A DNA stretch of 64,000 nt, from the NCBI GenBank assembly GCA_016188965.1, contig JACPGT010000002.1:309852-373851 (forward strand), in the 5' to 3' direction. The position numbers were made by a program, and so were the translations under genes. Source of the stretch: Microcaldota archaeon (GTDB lineage Archaea > Micrarchaeota > Micrarchaeia > Norongarragalinales > Norongarragalinaceae). The notes under the pieces are model-generated. The model was given only the letters and a program-made list of their open reading frames with translations, had not been told where the DNA came from and did not search any database. This document shows, one piece after another, positions 1 to 8,399 of this stretch (position 1 is the first letter of the stretch; every line of letters begins with the position of its first letter).

Positions 1-35
1 CGAAACGCTTCTGGATTCAATCCGAAGCCCGAAAC

Positions 36-152
36 TCCCATCCCTCGCGTTTTTTTTATTTGATTCGCGCACCGATTCGGGGGTTGAGGCCCAGGGCGGG
101 CCAAGGGGGCGGAGCCCCATGGGGCGACCATCCCATCCCTCGCGTTTTTTTT
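36..152. repeat. 22-bp direct repeats bracketing a small structured element (copy 1)
   Basis: Positions 36-57 and 131-152 are identical 22-bp sequences (TCCCATCCCTCGCG followed by eight T). Between them, 58-130 holds a GC-rich segment. It contains GAGGCCCAGGGCGGGCCA (86-103), a short hairpin (GGGGC-GGA-GCCCC) and GGGGCGACC (121-129). The same two conserved blocks occur in reverse orientation at 37717-37761, also between direct repeats. GGCCC/GGGCC inside the first block can pair, so the element appears to form two hairpins. The flanking T runs could also terminate an upstream transcript. Element identity is inference; the repeats themselves are read directly. Confidence 0.75.
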
Positions 153-189
153 CTCCGCATTCCAAGCGGACGCGCCGATGCGAGCGTCT

Positions 190-197
190 TTTATACG
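190..197 (+). promoter_or_regulatory. TATA box for the tryptophanase-like gene
   Basis: TTTATACG is centred about 26 bases upstream of the ATG at 219, the usual archaeal TATA-to-start distance. It therefore predicts a transcript beginning at or next to the start codon (leaderless). Confidence 0.6.
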
Positions 198-218
198 GAC
201 GCGCCATGGTCTCAAAAC

Positions 219-1682
219 ATGGGGCACTCCAAGGCGGATTGGTCGGGCGACTTGCCGCCGTACAAGACGAAGATGACTGAACCGATCCACGCCGCCGGCC
301 TTGGCGTGGCCGATCGGTTGGAACGATTGCAACGCGCGTCCTACAACGTGTTCAACCTCGCGTCCAACGACGTGGCCGTTGACCTGCTGACGGATTCGGG
401 CACTGGCGCCATGAGCCAGGAACAATGGAGCGCCATGTTCCGCGGCGACGAGTCTTACGCCGGCGCCTCCAGCTTCGCCCGAATGGAAAATGCCTTCCAG
501 GACCTGACCGGCATGCGGTTCGTCCTGCCGGCGCACCAAGGACGTGCGGCCGAGCGTAGCCTTTTCGAAGGCCTCCGCCACGTCGGCGTGCTGGATTCCG
601 GTTCGATCATTGCATCCAACGCGTTTTTTGACACGACGCTGGGTTGGGCTTCGCGATTCGCCCGATGCGAAAACCTCTACTGCGACGCGTTCGACCAAGG
701 CCATGGCGTTCCCGCGGCGTTCAAAGGCGATTTGGGTTCGGACCGCCTTCAACGCCTCGTGGCGGAGAACCCGGGCCGAGTCAAGTTGGTGCTGTTGACG
801 GTGACGAACAACTCCGCTGGCGGACAACCCGTCAGCCTGCAAAACATCCTGGAAGTTTCCGCCTTCTGCCGCAAAAACGGCGTCCTGGTTTTCTTGGACG
901 CGTGCCGCTTTGCCGAAAACGCGTACTTCATCAAGACCTGCGAGTCCGGCCAATCCGAGCGGCCCATCCGCGACATCGTCCACGACATGTTTTCGCACGT
1001 CGACGGCGCCACGTTTTCCGCCAAGAAGGACGCCCGCACCAACATCGGCGGCGCTTTGCTGTTTTCTTCCAGCCAGGAACGCCTGTACCGAGCTTGTCGG
1101 CCGTCCATCATCCGTCACGAAGGACTCTACACGTACGGCGGCATGGCGGGCCGCGACATGGAAGCCATTGCGCAGGGCCTGCAAGAAACCACGGAGTTTC
1201 CGTATCTGGAACACCGCGTGGGCCAAGTCGCCTACCTGCACGACCGGTTGGCCCGCCTCGACGTTCCCGTCCTGCGACCGCCGGGCGGCCATGCCGTCTA
1301 CGTCGATGCCCGCGCTTACTTGCCGGCCATTCCCGAACACGAGTACCGCTCCGACACGCTGTCGTTGTTGCTCTACGCGTTGGGCGGCGTCCGCAGCGTG
1401 GCCATCGGCAACCTCATGTACGCGGAAAAAGACGAAGCCGGCCGCATTCTGACGCCGGCCAAGAACGATTTCGTACGCCTGGCCCTTCCTCGCAACGTCT
1501 ATTCGGTGGAACACCTCTCCTACGTCGCACGCGTCTTTCAGCAAATCAACCGCGTCAAACCCCTCTTGGCGCAAGGCGTATGCGTGTCCGGGGATTTCCG
1601 CAACGACCACTTCGACCATTTCGACTGCTCCATGAAACCCGTCGACCCGGATGCCTTCGAACGCGCCGTCCTTTCCCTTTGA
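219..1682 (+). CDS. tryptophanase / tyrosine phenol-lyase family beta-eliminating lyase
   Basis: A PLP-dependent lyase of about 487 residues. The family splits tryptophan or tyrosine into indole or phenol, pyruvate and ammonia. The N-terminal PYKTKMTEPI block matches the family pattern. SAKKDA places the presumed Schiff-base lysine at residue 270 when translation starts at 219, the same number as in bacterial TnaA. FLDACRF supplies the aspartate expected to contact the pyridine nitrogen. An upstream in-frame extension (from 60) runs through the repeat element and is rejected; the TATA box fits the ATG at 219. Tryptophan versus tyrosine specificity cannot be decided by eye. The gene stands alone, followed by a 249-bp gap before the MFS transporter. 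Confidence 0.9.
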   Translation: MGHSKADWSGDLPPYKTKMTEPIHAAGLGVADRLERLQRASYNVFNLASNDVAVDLLTDSGTGAMSQEQWSAMFRGDESYAGASSFARMENAFQDLTGMRFVLPAHQGRAAERSLFEGLRHVGVLDSGSIIASNAFFDTTLGWASRFARCENLYCDAFDQGHGVPAAFKGDLGSDRLQRLVAENPGRVKLVLLTVTNNSAGGQPVSLQNILEVSAFCRKNGVLVFLDACRFAENAYFIKTCESGQSERPIRDIVHDMFSHVDGATFSAKKDARTNIGGALLFSSSQERLYRACRPSIIRHEGLYTYGGMAGRDMEAIAQGLQETTEFPYLEHRVGQVAYLHDRLARLDVPVLRPPGGHAVYVDARAYLPAIPEHEYRSDTLSLLLYALGGVRSVAIGNLMYAEKDEAGRILTPAKNDFVRLALPRNVYSVEHLSYVARVFQQINRVKPLLAQGVCVSGDFRNDHFDHFDCSMKPVDPDAFERAVLSL

Positions 1683-1931
1683 TTCCGGGAACGCCATCGC
1701 GCTTCCGTTTCGGGCCCTGTTGGAACCGTCAGGCAAACCGGAAGCAACACGGCAAAATTCGAGGAGAACACGAACGGCGCCGCTGCATTGCCACGGCCCG
1801 CGGCCATCGCACCCTTTTTTGTTTGCGACCCCGTGACTTTTTTTCCGCGTTCCGCTTGATTTTCAGCAACGCCCGGCGTTTCGCTCGTGTTTTTATCCTC
1901 GTACGGCGTGCTGATATCCGGCGAACCACCC
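1683..1931. other. intergenic region with T runs
   Basis: No convincing gene in 249 bases. Short T runs near 1816 and 1847 could terminate the lyase transcript. TTTTTATCC near 1890 is a possible TATA box for the next gene. Confidence 0.4.
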
Positions 1932-3440
1932 ATGTCGACGCGCAAAACCCAGACTGCCCAGCAACGCCTCTCCGTATCGGAAGGCAACGCTTCCGCCTTG
2001 ATGCAGGGATTCGGCACGGAATTCATCTCTCCCTTCGCATTACGCCTGGGAGCCTCGGCCGACCAAATCGGTTTGCTTGCGGCACTGCCCCAGCTGGTCC
2101 ACGCCCTCACGCAATTCCTGGCCCTGCATCTTGTCGCACGTGTGCCGTCGCGTTTGGCCCTCATCCGCATCGTCGTGCTCATCCAAGCCATCCTCTGGCT
2201 GCCGATTGCCGGCCTCGCGCTTTGGACCGGCGCGTCCGCATTCTGGATCTTGTTGCTCCTGGACGTGCTGATTACCGGAGCGTCTGCTCTGGTAAACCCC
2301 TTTTGGACCAGTTGGCTGTCCGAGTGGGTTCCCGCGTCGGGCCGCGGCGCGTTTTTCGGCATGCGCAACAAGCTCAACGGCTTCACCGCCGTAGCCGCCA
2401 TCTTTGCAGGCGGTCTGATTCTCTCTTCATTCGACACTTCGGGGTACGCTTTCGTCGGATTCGCCGTCCTGTTCGCCGGCGCAAGCCTGGGCCGTTTCGC
2501 GTCCTACTATTTCTTTTCACGCTCGAAGGAACTACCGCTCAACGTCTGCCTCGACCTGCATGCCGGCGACGCTTGGAAGCACGCGCACTCGCAGCCCGGC
2601 TTCTGGCTGCTCGTCCGCTATTCCGCCGCGTTCTCGTTCGCCGTAACGCTGGCGTCACCCTTCTTCGTCATCTACCTGCTGAACGTCAAGGGGTTTTCCT
2701 ATGCGGCGTATGCCGTCACCCTCACCGTCGCGGCCCTCTCCTCGTTCCTGGCCATGCCGTATTGGGGCAAGTTGGCCGACCGTTACAGCAACAAGCTGGT
2801 GCTCAACTATTCCTCGCTGGTCATCCCCCTTGTTCCCGTCATGTACATGGCGCCCGTGTCCGAACTGGCGTACTTCGCCCTGGTCGAAATCGTCAGCGGC
2901 ATCGTGTGGGCCGGACAGAAGCTGTCTTCCTTCAACCTGCTCATCGAGAACACGCCGCTGACGCAACGCTCGCGTTTCGTCTCGTATTTCAACATCGCCA
3001 ACGGCTTCGGCACCTTTGGTGGCGCTTTGGTTGGCGGAACCTTGGCCGCCTACCTGTTGGACGCAGATCTTTACTTCATGGGCTTCACCGGCCTTGCCCT
3101 CCTGTTCCTGCTGTCCGCCATCCTGCGCGTCGCCTGCTGGCTGGTCCTCCTGCCGCCCGTCCGAGGCGCCTTGGTGCGCCAGCCGGACGCGCCCCGGCAG
3201 TTCTTCTTCAAAGCCGTCACCATCCTGCCTTTTCGTTCCATGTACTTCGTCATGCAACATGACGCCCTCGGCACGGCCGAAATGATTGGCAAAGGACTGC
3301 ATAAACTGGGGCGGAAAGAAGACCACTGGCTGCACACGCTCGAAGAACGCGAAGCGCACGAAGTCCGCCGCATGGTGCACGTTTTCCGCAGGCACCACCG
3401 GAAACTCCGACGTCTTTTGTTCGAAAAGCGAAGGCATTAA
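1932..3440 (+). CDS. major facilitator superfamily transporter
   Basis: A polytopic membrane protein of about 502 residues with roughly twelve hydrophobic segments and the short basic cytoplasmic loops typical of MFS carriers (for example GRGAFFGMRNKLNG between helices). The C-terminus after the last helix is a highly basic tail of about 70 residues ending FEKRRH, presumably cytoplasmic. The ATG at 1932 is preferred; an in-frame GTG at 1887 would add 15 residues without homology value. Substrate cannot be read from sequence. The next gene starts 24 bases downstream on the same strand. Confidence 0.8.
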   Translation: MSTRKTQTAQQRLSVSEGNASALMQGFGTEFISPFALRLGASADQIGLLAALPQLVHALTQFLALHLVARVPSRLALIRIVVLIQAILWLPIAGLALWTGASAFWILLLLDVLITGASALVNPFWTSWLSEWVPASGRGAFFGMRNKLNGFTAVAAIFAGGLILSSFDTSGYAFVGFAVLFAGASLGRFASYYFFSRSKELPLNVCLDLHAGDAWKHAHSQPGFWLLVRYSAAFSFAVTLASPFFVIYLLNVKGFSYAAYAVTLTVAALSSFLAMPYWGKLADRYSNKLVLNYSSLVIPLVPVMYMAPVSELAYFALVEIVSGIVWAGQKLSSFNLLIENTPLTQRSRFVSYFNIANGFGTFGGALVGGTLAAYLLDADLYFMGFTGLALLFLLSAILRVACWLVLLPPVRGALVRQPDAPRQFFFKAVTILPFRSMYFVMQHDALGTAEMIGKGLHKLGRKEDHWLHTLEEREAHEVRRMVHVFRRHHRKLRRLLFEKRRH

Positions 3441-3464
3441 GAGGCCCGCGTCGTTCTTCCCTTC

Positions 3465-3947
3465 ATGTACGTCGATCGCACCGACCTGGCGGTTTTCGCC
3501 CTACTGGTGTTGGCCGCTTTCGTCGCCTACGTCTTCTACATCGACCCATTGGCCTCCGCGCCCACGGCCCTGACGCCCACGCCCTCTTTCGCAACGGCCG
3601 CGCCCACGGCTGTCGTTTCTGAACTACTCTTGCCCTGCTTGGACTCCGCCCAGCCGGATGCCTGCGCCGGCACCGCCGCTTACGACGCTTCCTCCCTATC
3701 CGCCTGCCAGGATTGGCCCCTACCCGATGCTTGCCGATACTTCTATTTCTCGCAACGCGCCGAACGCGAAAAAGACACGCTGACGCCGCAGCAAGGAATG
3801 CAAGACTGCCTTTCCATCAACAACACCGCCATACGCGCCAGCTGCCTGCAGGAATACGCCATGAAGACCGGAAACCCCGGGTACTGCCAAGCCCTCGAGT
3901 ACGGGATGTTCCGCCAAGCCTGCCTGGACGAGGTGTCCCGCTCATGA
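3465..3947 (+). CDS. small membrane-anchored cysteine-rich protein
   Basis: 160 residues, not recognised. One N-terminal membrane segment (about residues 7-27) is followed by a Ser/Thr/Ala-rich spacer and an outer domain with eight cysteines (pairs such as LPCLDSAQPDAC and ACQDWPLPDAC), which look suited to disulfides. The stop overlaps the ATG of the large surface protein (ATGA at 3944-3947), so the two are probably co-translated and act together at the envelope. No catalytic motif is visible. Confidence 0.65.
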   Translation: MYVDRTDLAVFALLVLAAFVAYVFYIDPLASAPTALTPTPSFATAAPTAVVSELLLPCLDSAQPDACAGTAAYDASSLSACQDWPLPDACRYFYFSQRAEREKDTLTPQQGMQDCLSINNTAIRASCLQEYAMKTGNPGYCQALEYGMFRQACLDEVSRS

Positions 3948-6900
3948 AGATCCCTCTCCTTGCCGCCGTGGTCCTGTTGGTATTCATGGCGTCACAAGCT
4001 TCCGCGGCTTGCACGCTTTCCTGCACGTTCTCCAACTCCGCCGGCCACCCCATCGTGCAAGGCAGCGGCAACTGCGGCGCATCCGGATACTCCACCAACG
4101 TCCTGACCGCCATCGGCGGATGCAGCAACCCCTCCAGTCCCGCCGACACTCCTGGATGGTATTGCGGCAACCTCTACGCTTCCGGCCCGTTGGGCGCCAC
4201 CATTTCATCCGCCACCATGGCCATCAGCGCCTGGGACGGCGGATTCGCCCAAGTCAACTGCGGCCAAGTCACGTCTCCCCCGCCTCAACCCCCTGCGCCC
4301 CAACCGCCTGGTCCTCAACCTCCGGCACCTCAACCTCCGCCCGGACCTCAGCCCCCTCCACCGGGTCCGCAGCCTCCACCTGGTCCCCAGCCGCCTCCGG
4401 CTACGCCGACGCCCTGTCCGCCGACCTACTGCGCCTCGTTAAGCGTCACCCGGCTATCGTCATCCAACCCCTTGGCGGGCCGTTCCTTCAACGCCAACTG
4501 CGTCATGAACGTCTGCGGTTCCAACTCCTACAGCTGCCCCTCCGATGCCCAATGGTCCGCCTCCTACGGCTCCGTCAACCCCGCCAGCGGAGGCTCGACG
4601 TACTGGACCCAATCCGGCACGTCGCCCGTCACCATCACCGCCAGCGTCCCGGCATGCGGCACTACCCAGACGACGTATGACCCGGCCACTTGCACGATTT
4701 CCAGCGTCCGGCCCGTCTACTGGACGCCTTCGCAGCAGACTGATTTGACCGCCGGTGCCTACGCCAACCCCGCGACCGGCCGCGAATTCCAAGCCCTCTG
4801 CAACGACCAATACGGCGAGACCTTTGCCTGCCCTGGCCCCATCAGCTGGACTTCCTCTGCCGGCTCCTTCACGACTTCGCCGTACCACCCCAGTTCCGAC
4901 TATGCGTACTGGCTCGCTTCCGGCACCACCGCTTCGCCGGTCACCATCACCGCCACGTCCCCCACGTGCGGCACGGCCTCCACCTCCTACGCGTTGCCCA
5001 TCTGCTCCGCCATCGTACTCAACCCCCGCCCCGTTCCGATTCCCGCGCCCGTCCTTGACCTAAGCAAGACTTCCCCCGTTCCAACGGAAGACCTCGAATT
5101 CAACTTGCATTGCTCCGACCAGTACGGCGAAAACTATCCCTGCCCCGCCGCGCCGACGTGGACCACCCAATCCGGTATCCTCACCACGTCCTCCCATGAT
5201 GCGACGTCCGACACGTACCTCCAGGCCTGGAACGCCACCAGCGTTTTTGGCCCGTTTGACTTCACCGCCGCCGTGCCCGGCTGCGCCTCCACGACGTGGT
5301 CCTACCGGCCCCCTGCCGTATGTGCCGCGCTTGACCTGTCCTACGGCCCCACGACGACGGAAGACTTCGCCTTAAGCCCCGGCTATACCTCCACCGGCGC
5401 CCAGTTCACCTGGTCACCCAACGGCTTGGAAAACTACATGGACGCATTGCCCGGAAAATTCTGGGGTTACAACTGGACCGTTGAGTGGCGAGACCGTCCC
5501 ACGCCCGACTGGGTTCCATTCCGCATCTTCGGAGCCGCTTGCCAAGACCAATACGGCCAAAACATCGGCTGCCCCACCCTGTATTGGAACGCCACCTCCG
5601 GATATTTCGAGAACACGGCCAGTTCCCAGATTCCCAACCGCTTCGGATTGCCTTCCAACGCCATCGTCTGGCGTTCCGGCAACCGGACCGAATTCAGCAA
5701 CATCACCGCCATCGCGCCCTACTGCGCCGCCAACAACTTATCCTTCGACCTCTACGCCCACAACGCCTGCCGCATCATCCCCGATCCCACTTTTGCCGTG
5801 GACCTCTGCACCCAATACCCCTGGATCCGCGATGACGACCGACTAAGCCGCGCCTGCACTTTGCCCATGGTCAAACTGCCCAACGGAGGCGCCGCCAACT
5901 TCACTGCCCTTTGCCGCGACGACGCCGACCAATGGCTCAACTGCCTTGAGCCGGACTTCGCTTGGCTGGACCCCGACACCAGCGCATCGGTCATTTCCAC
6001 CCAATACTGGCAAGGCGGCAACTACGTCAATGAAGCCGGCGACATGGTGTGGCGTTGGAACCCCTCATTCATGGGCAACAGCGTCGTCACCGTCGCTGCC
6101 AAACAAAGCGACACCTTCGCCACCCTTACCGCCGGCGGGCCCACCCACAACTGCAAAGCCGGCATCATCATCGGCAACCCCGCCCTCGCCTGCGATCTGA
6201 CCGTCACCAACCTCAAACCCGAAGTCGGCCAAACCGTCCAAGGCACCCTCACCTGTCGAGGCCTGGACGGCCCCGCCCCCTGCCCGCCTTTGGACCTGCG
6301 TTTCGACCCTGGCCTCTACGTCCAAATCACGTCCCCCACCACGGCCGACATCACGGCTCTTCAACCCGGCCCCCAGAACCTCACCGCTCGCGACTTCGAC
6401 CCCAACGACCCCAAACTAACCGCCGCCATCCCCTTGTCTTGCCGCGCCGTCATCAACGCCACTCCCTCCGCCACACGCTGCCGCACCCTACCCGTGATTT
6501 CAACCTTCACCGGACAGACTACCGACTTCGCCTCCGTCCTCGCCCAAACCGGCCACCTGGAATCCGTGTCCAACCTCCAGCTTGACAAGCCGGATGTCCG
6601 CATCCAATACGCTTCCGACGTCTTCGCCTGCGGACAGGACTTCGACGGCGGCATCCGCACCGCAACCGGCTTTTTCGCCCTAGACGCACCCCGCTTCCAC
6701 GACTCTCTGGTCCATCCCGCCGCTCCCGTCACCATCACCCTGAAGAGCCTGCCCTACCGCCAGACGCCCAAACTATACGTTTACGACGGCTACGCTCCCG
6801 ATGCCCAAACCGTCATTTCCAAAGGCCGCGATTGCATTACCGCCAACCGCTGCCAAAACGTCCAATACTTGCCCGAAAGCGGCACCCTGACTTTCCAGAC

Positions 6901-7357
6901 CACCGGCTTTTCCAGCTTTGCCGCAAACGACGCCAACCCCGGCACGCCTACTACGCCTCTGCCGCCCAGCGTCCGTTTCGAACTTGATTGCCCCCTGCCG
7001 CAAATCGGACAGAACAAGACACGCGCCTCCACTTTCCTCTACGTCAACGGCACGCCCAGCGCCGACACCGAGATGCAACTCGAATTCTTTCTCAACGACT
7101 CCTACGCCTTCCAAACCACTCCCGCTTCAGTAAACCCGGCCACCGGACGGCACGACTTCACCATCGACACCCGCTACGGCGGCACCTACGCCCTGCGCGC
7201 CTACTCCGGAAAATGGACTAGCAATACCTGCTCCCTTGACGTCTTCGAAGAACAAGCCACTCAAGTTCCCGAAATATCCGAGTGGCTCATACTCGCCGTT
7301 TTCCTGGCTGCCGGCTTCTTGGCCGCATCGCGCCAAGCCAAACCCCACTGGAAATAA
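3944..7357 (+). CDS. large secreted proline-rich repeat surface protein
   Basis: About 1137 residues. An N-terminal signal peptide (MKIPLLAAVVLLVFMASQAS, then ACT) precedes a cysteine-rich domain, a proline-rich stretch at about residues 111-160 built from PGPQPP-like units, and a series of beta-rich repeats. These are marked by a recurring block: LCNDQYGETFACP, HCSDQYGENYPCP, ACQDQYGQNIGCP. A single C-terminal membrane helix (ISEWLILAVFLAAGFLAA) and short basic tail end the protein. Many N-x-S/T sites suggest glycosylation. It is most likely an anchored surface or adhesion protein, translated in coupling with the upstream cysteine-rich protein. Its start overlaps that gene's stop; longer readings beginning inside that gene are rejected. 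Confidence 0.8.
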   Translation: MKIPLLAAVVLLVFMASQASAACTLSCTFSNSAGHPIVQGSGNCGASGYSTNVLTAIGGCSNPSSPADTPGWYCGNLYASGPLGATISSATMAISAWDGGFAQVNCGQVTSPPPQPPAPQPPGPQPPAPQPPPGPQPPPPGPQPPPGPQPPPATPTPCPPTYCASLSVTRLSSSNPLAGRSFNANCVMNVCGSNSYSCPSDAQWSASYGSVNPASGGSTYWTQSGTSPVTITASVPACGTTQTTYDPATCTISSVRPVYWTPSQQTDLTAGAYANPATGREFQALCNDQYGETFACPGPISWTSSAGSFTTSPYHPSSDYAYWLASGTTASPVTITATSPTCGTASTSYALPICSAIVLNPRPVPIPAPVLDLSKTSPVPTEDLEFNLHCSDQYGENYPCPAAPTWTTQSGILTTSSHDATSDTYLQAWNATSVFGPFDFTAAVPGCASTTWSYRPPAVCAALDLSYGPTTTEDFALSPGYTSTGAQFTWSPNGLENYMDALPGKFWGYNWTVEWRDRPTPDWVPFRIFGAACQDQYGQNIGCPTLYWNATSGYFENTASSQIPNRFGLPSNAIVWRSGNRTEFSNITAIAPYCAANNLSFDLYAHNACRIIPDPTFAVDLCTQYPWIRDDDRLSRACTLPMVKLPNGGAANFTALCRDDADQWLNCLEPDFAWLDPDTSASVISTQYWQGGNYVNEAGDMVWRWNPSFMGNSVVTVAAKQSDTFATLTAGGPTHNCKAGIIIGNPALACDLTVTNLKPEVGQTVQGTLTCRGLDGPAPCPPLDLRFDPGLYVQITSPTTADITALQPGPQNLTARDFDPNDPKLTAAIPLSCRAVINATPSATRCRTLPVISTFTGQTTDFASVLAQTGHLESVSNLQLDKPDVRIQYASDVFACGQDFDGGIRTATGFFALDAPRFHDSLVHPAAPVTITLKSLPYRQTPKLYVYDGYAPDAQTVISKGRDCITANRCQNVQYLPESGTLTFQTTGFSSFAANDANPGTPTTPLPPSVRFELDCPLPQIGQNKTRASTFLYVNGTPSADTEMQLEFFLNDSYAFQTTPASVNPATGRHDFTIDTRYGGTYALRAYSGKWTSNTCSLDVFEEQATQVPEISEWLILAVFLAAGFLAASRQAKPHWK

Positions 7358-7369
7358 AACAACTGTTTA

Positions 7370-7393
7370 GGACTCCCTCCACCGCCGGAGTCC
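7370..7393 (+). terminator. hairpin after the surface protein gene
   Basis: GGACTCC (7370-7376) pairs with GGAGTCC (7387-7393) thirteen bases after the stop. It lacks a clean T run, so its role as terminator is tentative. Confidence 0.4.
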
Positions 7394-7435
7394 AAAATCC
7401 TTTAAAGCCCTACTGCCTCCAAACCGGTCTGAAAA

Positions 7436-7447
7436 GCTTAATTAAGC
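7436..7447 (+). promoter_or_regulatory. palindromic TATA element upstream of the histone-like gene
   Basis: GCTTAATTAAGC is a perfect 12-bp palindrome about 36 bases upstream of the ATG at 7478. A TATA box here would give a leader of roughly ten bases that includes AAGGTGG as ribosome-binding site. Confidence 0.45.
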
Positions 7448-7477
7448 CATTTTCCGTGCTTTTGGCAAGGTGGTTTC

Positions 7478-7648
7478 ATGGCATTGGTAGTCAAGTCCGT
7501 AGTCGGAGAAAAAGCCAAGAAAGCCGGCGTCCGCGTCTCGGCCGACTTCTACGACGAAATCGACAAGAAGATCGAATGGATGCTCGGCGAGGCCGTCAAG
7601 CGCTGCAAAGCCAACAAGCGCCAGACGCTCTACCCCTCGGACCTGTAG
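7478..7648 (+). CDS. DUF1931 histone-fold protein
   Basis: 56 residues: MALVVKSVVGEKAKKAG, then VRVSADFYDEIDKKIEWMLG and a basic helix ending RQTLYPSDL. This is the pattern of the DUF1931 single histone-fold proteins found in archaea and some bacteria: valine-rich start, DFYxxLDKKVE-like helix, and a final K/RxTxxPxDL. The family is related to core histones and probably acts in nucleoid binding. It is complete at this size, has its own TATA box and AAGGTGG site, and is followed by a strong T-rich terminator, so it is a single-gene unit. Confidence 0.8.
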   Translation: MALVVKSVVGEKAKKAGVRVSADFYDEIDKKIEWMLGEAVKRCKANKRQTLYPSDL

Positions 7649-7689
7649 ACCCATATCCAAAAAACGATTCCGGCGGTCGCACGACCGCT

Positions 7690-7722
7690 TCTTTTCATTT
7701 TTCTTTTTTTTTTCTCTTGTCG
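7690..7722 (+). terminator. T-rich terminator after the histone-like gene
   Basis: A pyrimidine tract with runs of T (CTTTTCATTTTTC, then ten T) about 45 bases after the stop, as in archaeal oligo-T termination. Confidence 0.6.
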
Positions 7723-7766
7723 CCGTTCATCCACCTCCTTAAATCCCCGTTTTCCTTGATGTTGCC

Positions 7767-8387
7767 ATGGCCCGCACTCCTTCTAGAAAAACGCCGTCCG
7801 CACCGACTCCCACCCAACGCAACGACTGGGCTCACTGGGCAGGTTGGATCGCCATCGTCTCCATCATCGCTTTTGCCGCCTTGGTCAATTTGGCCGTCCA
7901 GAATTATCCCGGATTCTCTTTTTCCGAGAACTTCCTCAGCGACCTCGGCGTATTTCCCGCAAGCGCCGACTACTTCAACTCCGCCGTCATCCTCACCGGC
8001 TTGGGCGTGGCCTTCTTCGCCGTCGCCATCCACAAAAGCCAACGCTACCCCGTCACGCCCGCCGCCTTGTTGTCGTTGGCCGCCGCGGGCTTTCTCTTAG
8101 CCGGCGTCGGCGTCTTCAACTCGGACGTCGAACCCCACCACTTCCTCGCCTCGGGAGGTTTCTTCCTCTTCACCGCCTTGGCCGTCCTGCTGACGGGTTA
8201 CCACTGGGTCCGCAATCACATGGTCCTCGGCTGGATCGGACTTGCCGGCGGCGTGCTTTTGGTGGGCTTCGTCGTCATCGCCGCCCTCTCCCCGCAGCCG
8301 CTACTCCAAAAAATCGCGGTGGGGGCCGTTCTCATCGGTTACTTCATGCTCGCGCTAGGCATCATCCATGACCATTTCAAAAAATAG
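7767..8387 (+). CDS. DUF998-type membrane protein
   Basis: 206 residues with about six membrane helices. The pattern of a basic N-terminus, first helix, then NYPGFSFSENFLSDLG and a HHFLASGGFFLFT block matches the DUF998 family, which includes archaeal membrane proteins of unknown function. Nothing points to a substrate. It ends 12 bases from the convergently read truD. Confidence 0.65.
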   Translation: MARTPSRKTPSAPTPTQRNDWAHWAGWIAIVSIIAFAALVNLAVQNYPGFSFSENFLSDLGVFPASADYFNSAVILTGLGVAFFAVAIHKSQRYPVTPAALLSLAAAGFLLAGVGVFNSDVEPHHFLASGGFFLFTALAVLLTGYHWVRNHMVLGWIGLAGGVLLVGFVVIAALSPQPLLQKIAVGAVLIGYFMLALGIIHDHFKK

Positions 8388-8399
8388 TGCCTTGCGGCT

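Noticed and set aside
36-152. Classical insertion sequence or MITE
   Set aside because: No transposase, no terminal inverted repeats, and the flanking duplications (22 and 54 bp) are too long and variable for known families.
60-218. N-terminal extension of the lyase back to position 60
   Set aside because: It would translate the repeat element and lies upstream of the TATA box; family alignment starts after 219.
644-3262. An 872-codon open frame on the plus strand
   Set aside because: It is Arg/Pro-rich, lies antiphase across the lyase and MFS genes, and has no motif; it is a high-GC shadow.
7436-7447. Palindrome GCTTAATTAAGC as a repressor site
   Set aside because: Its position fits a TATA box and it has no second copy; a regulator need not be invoked.
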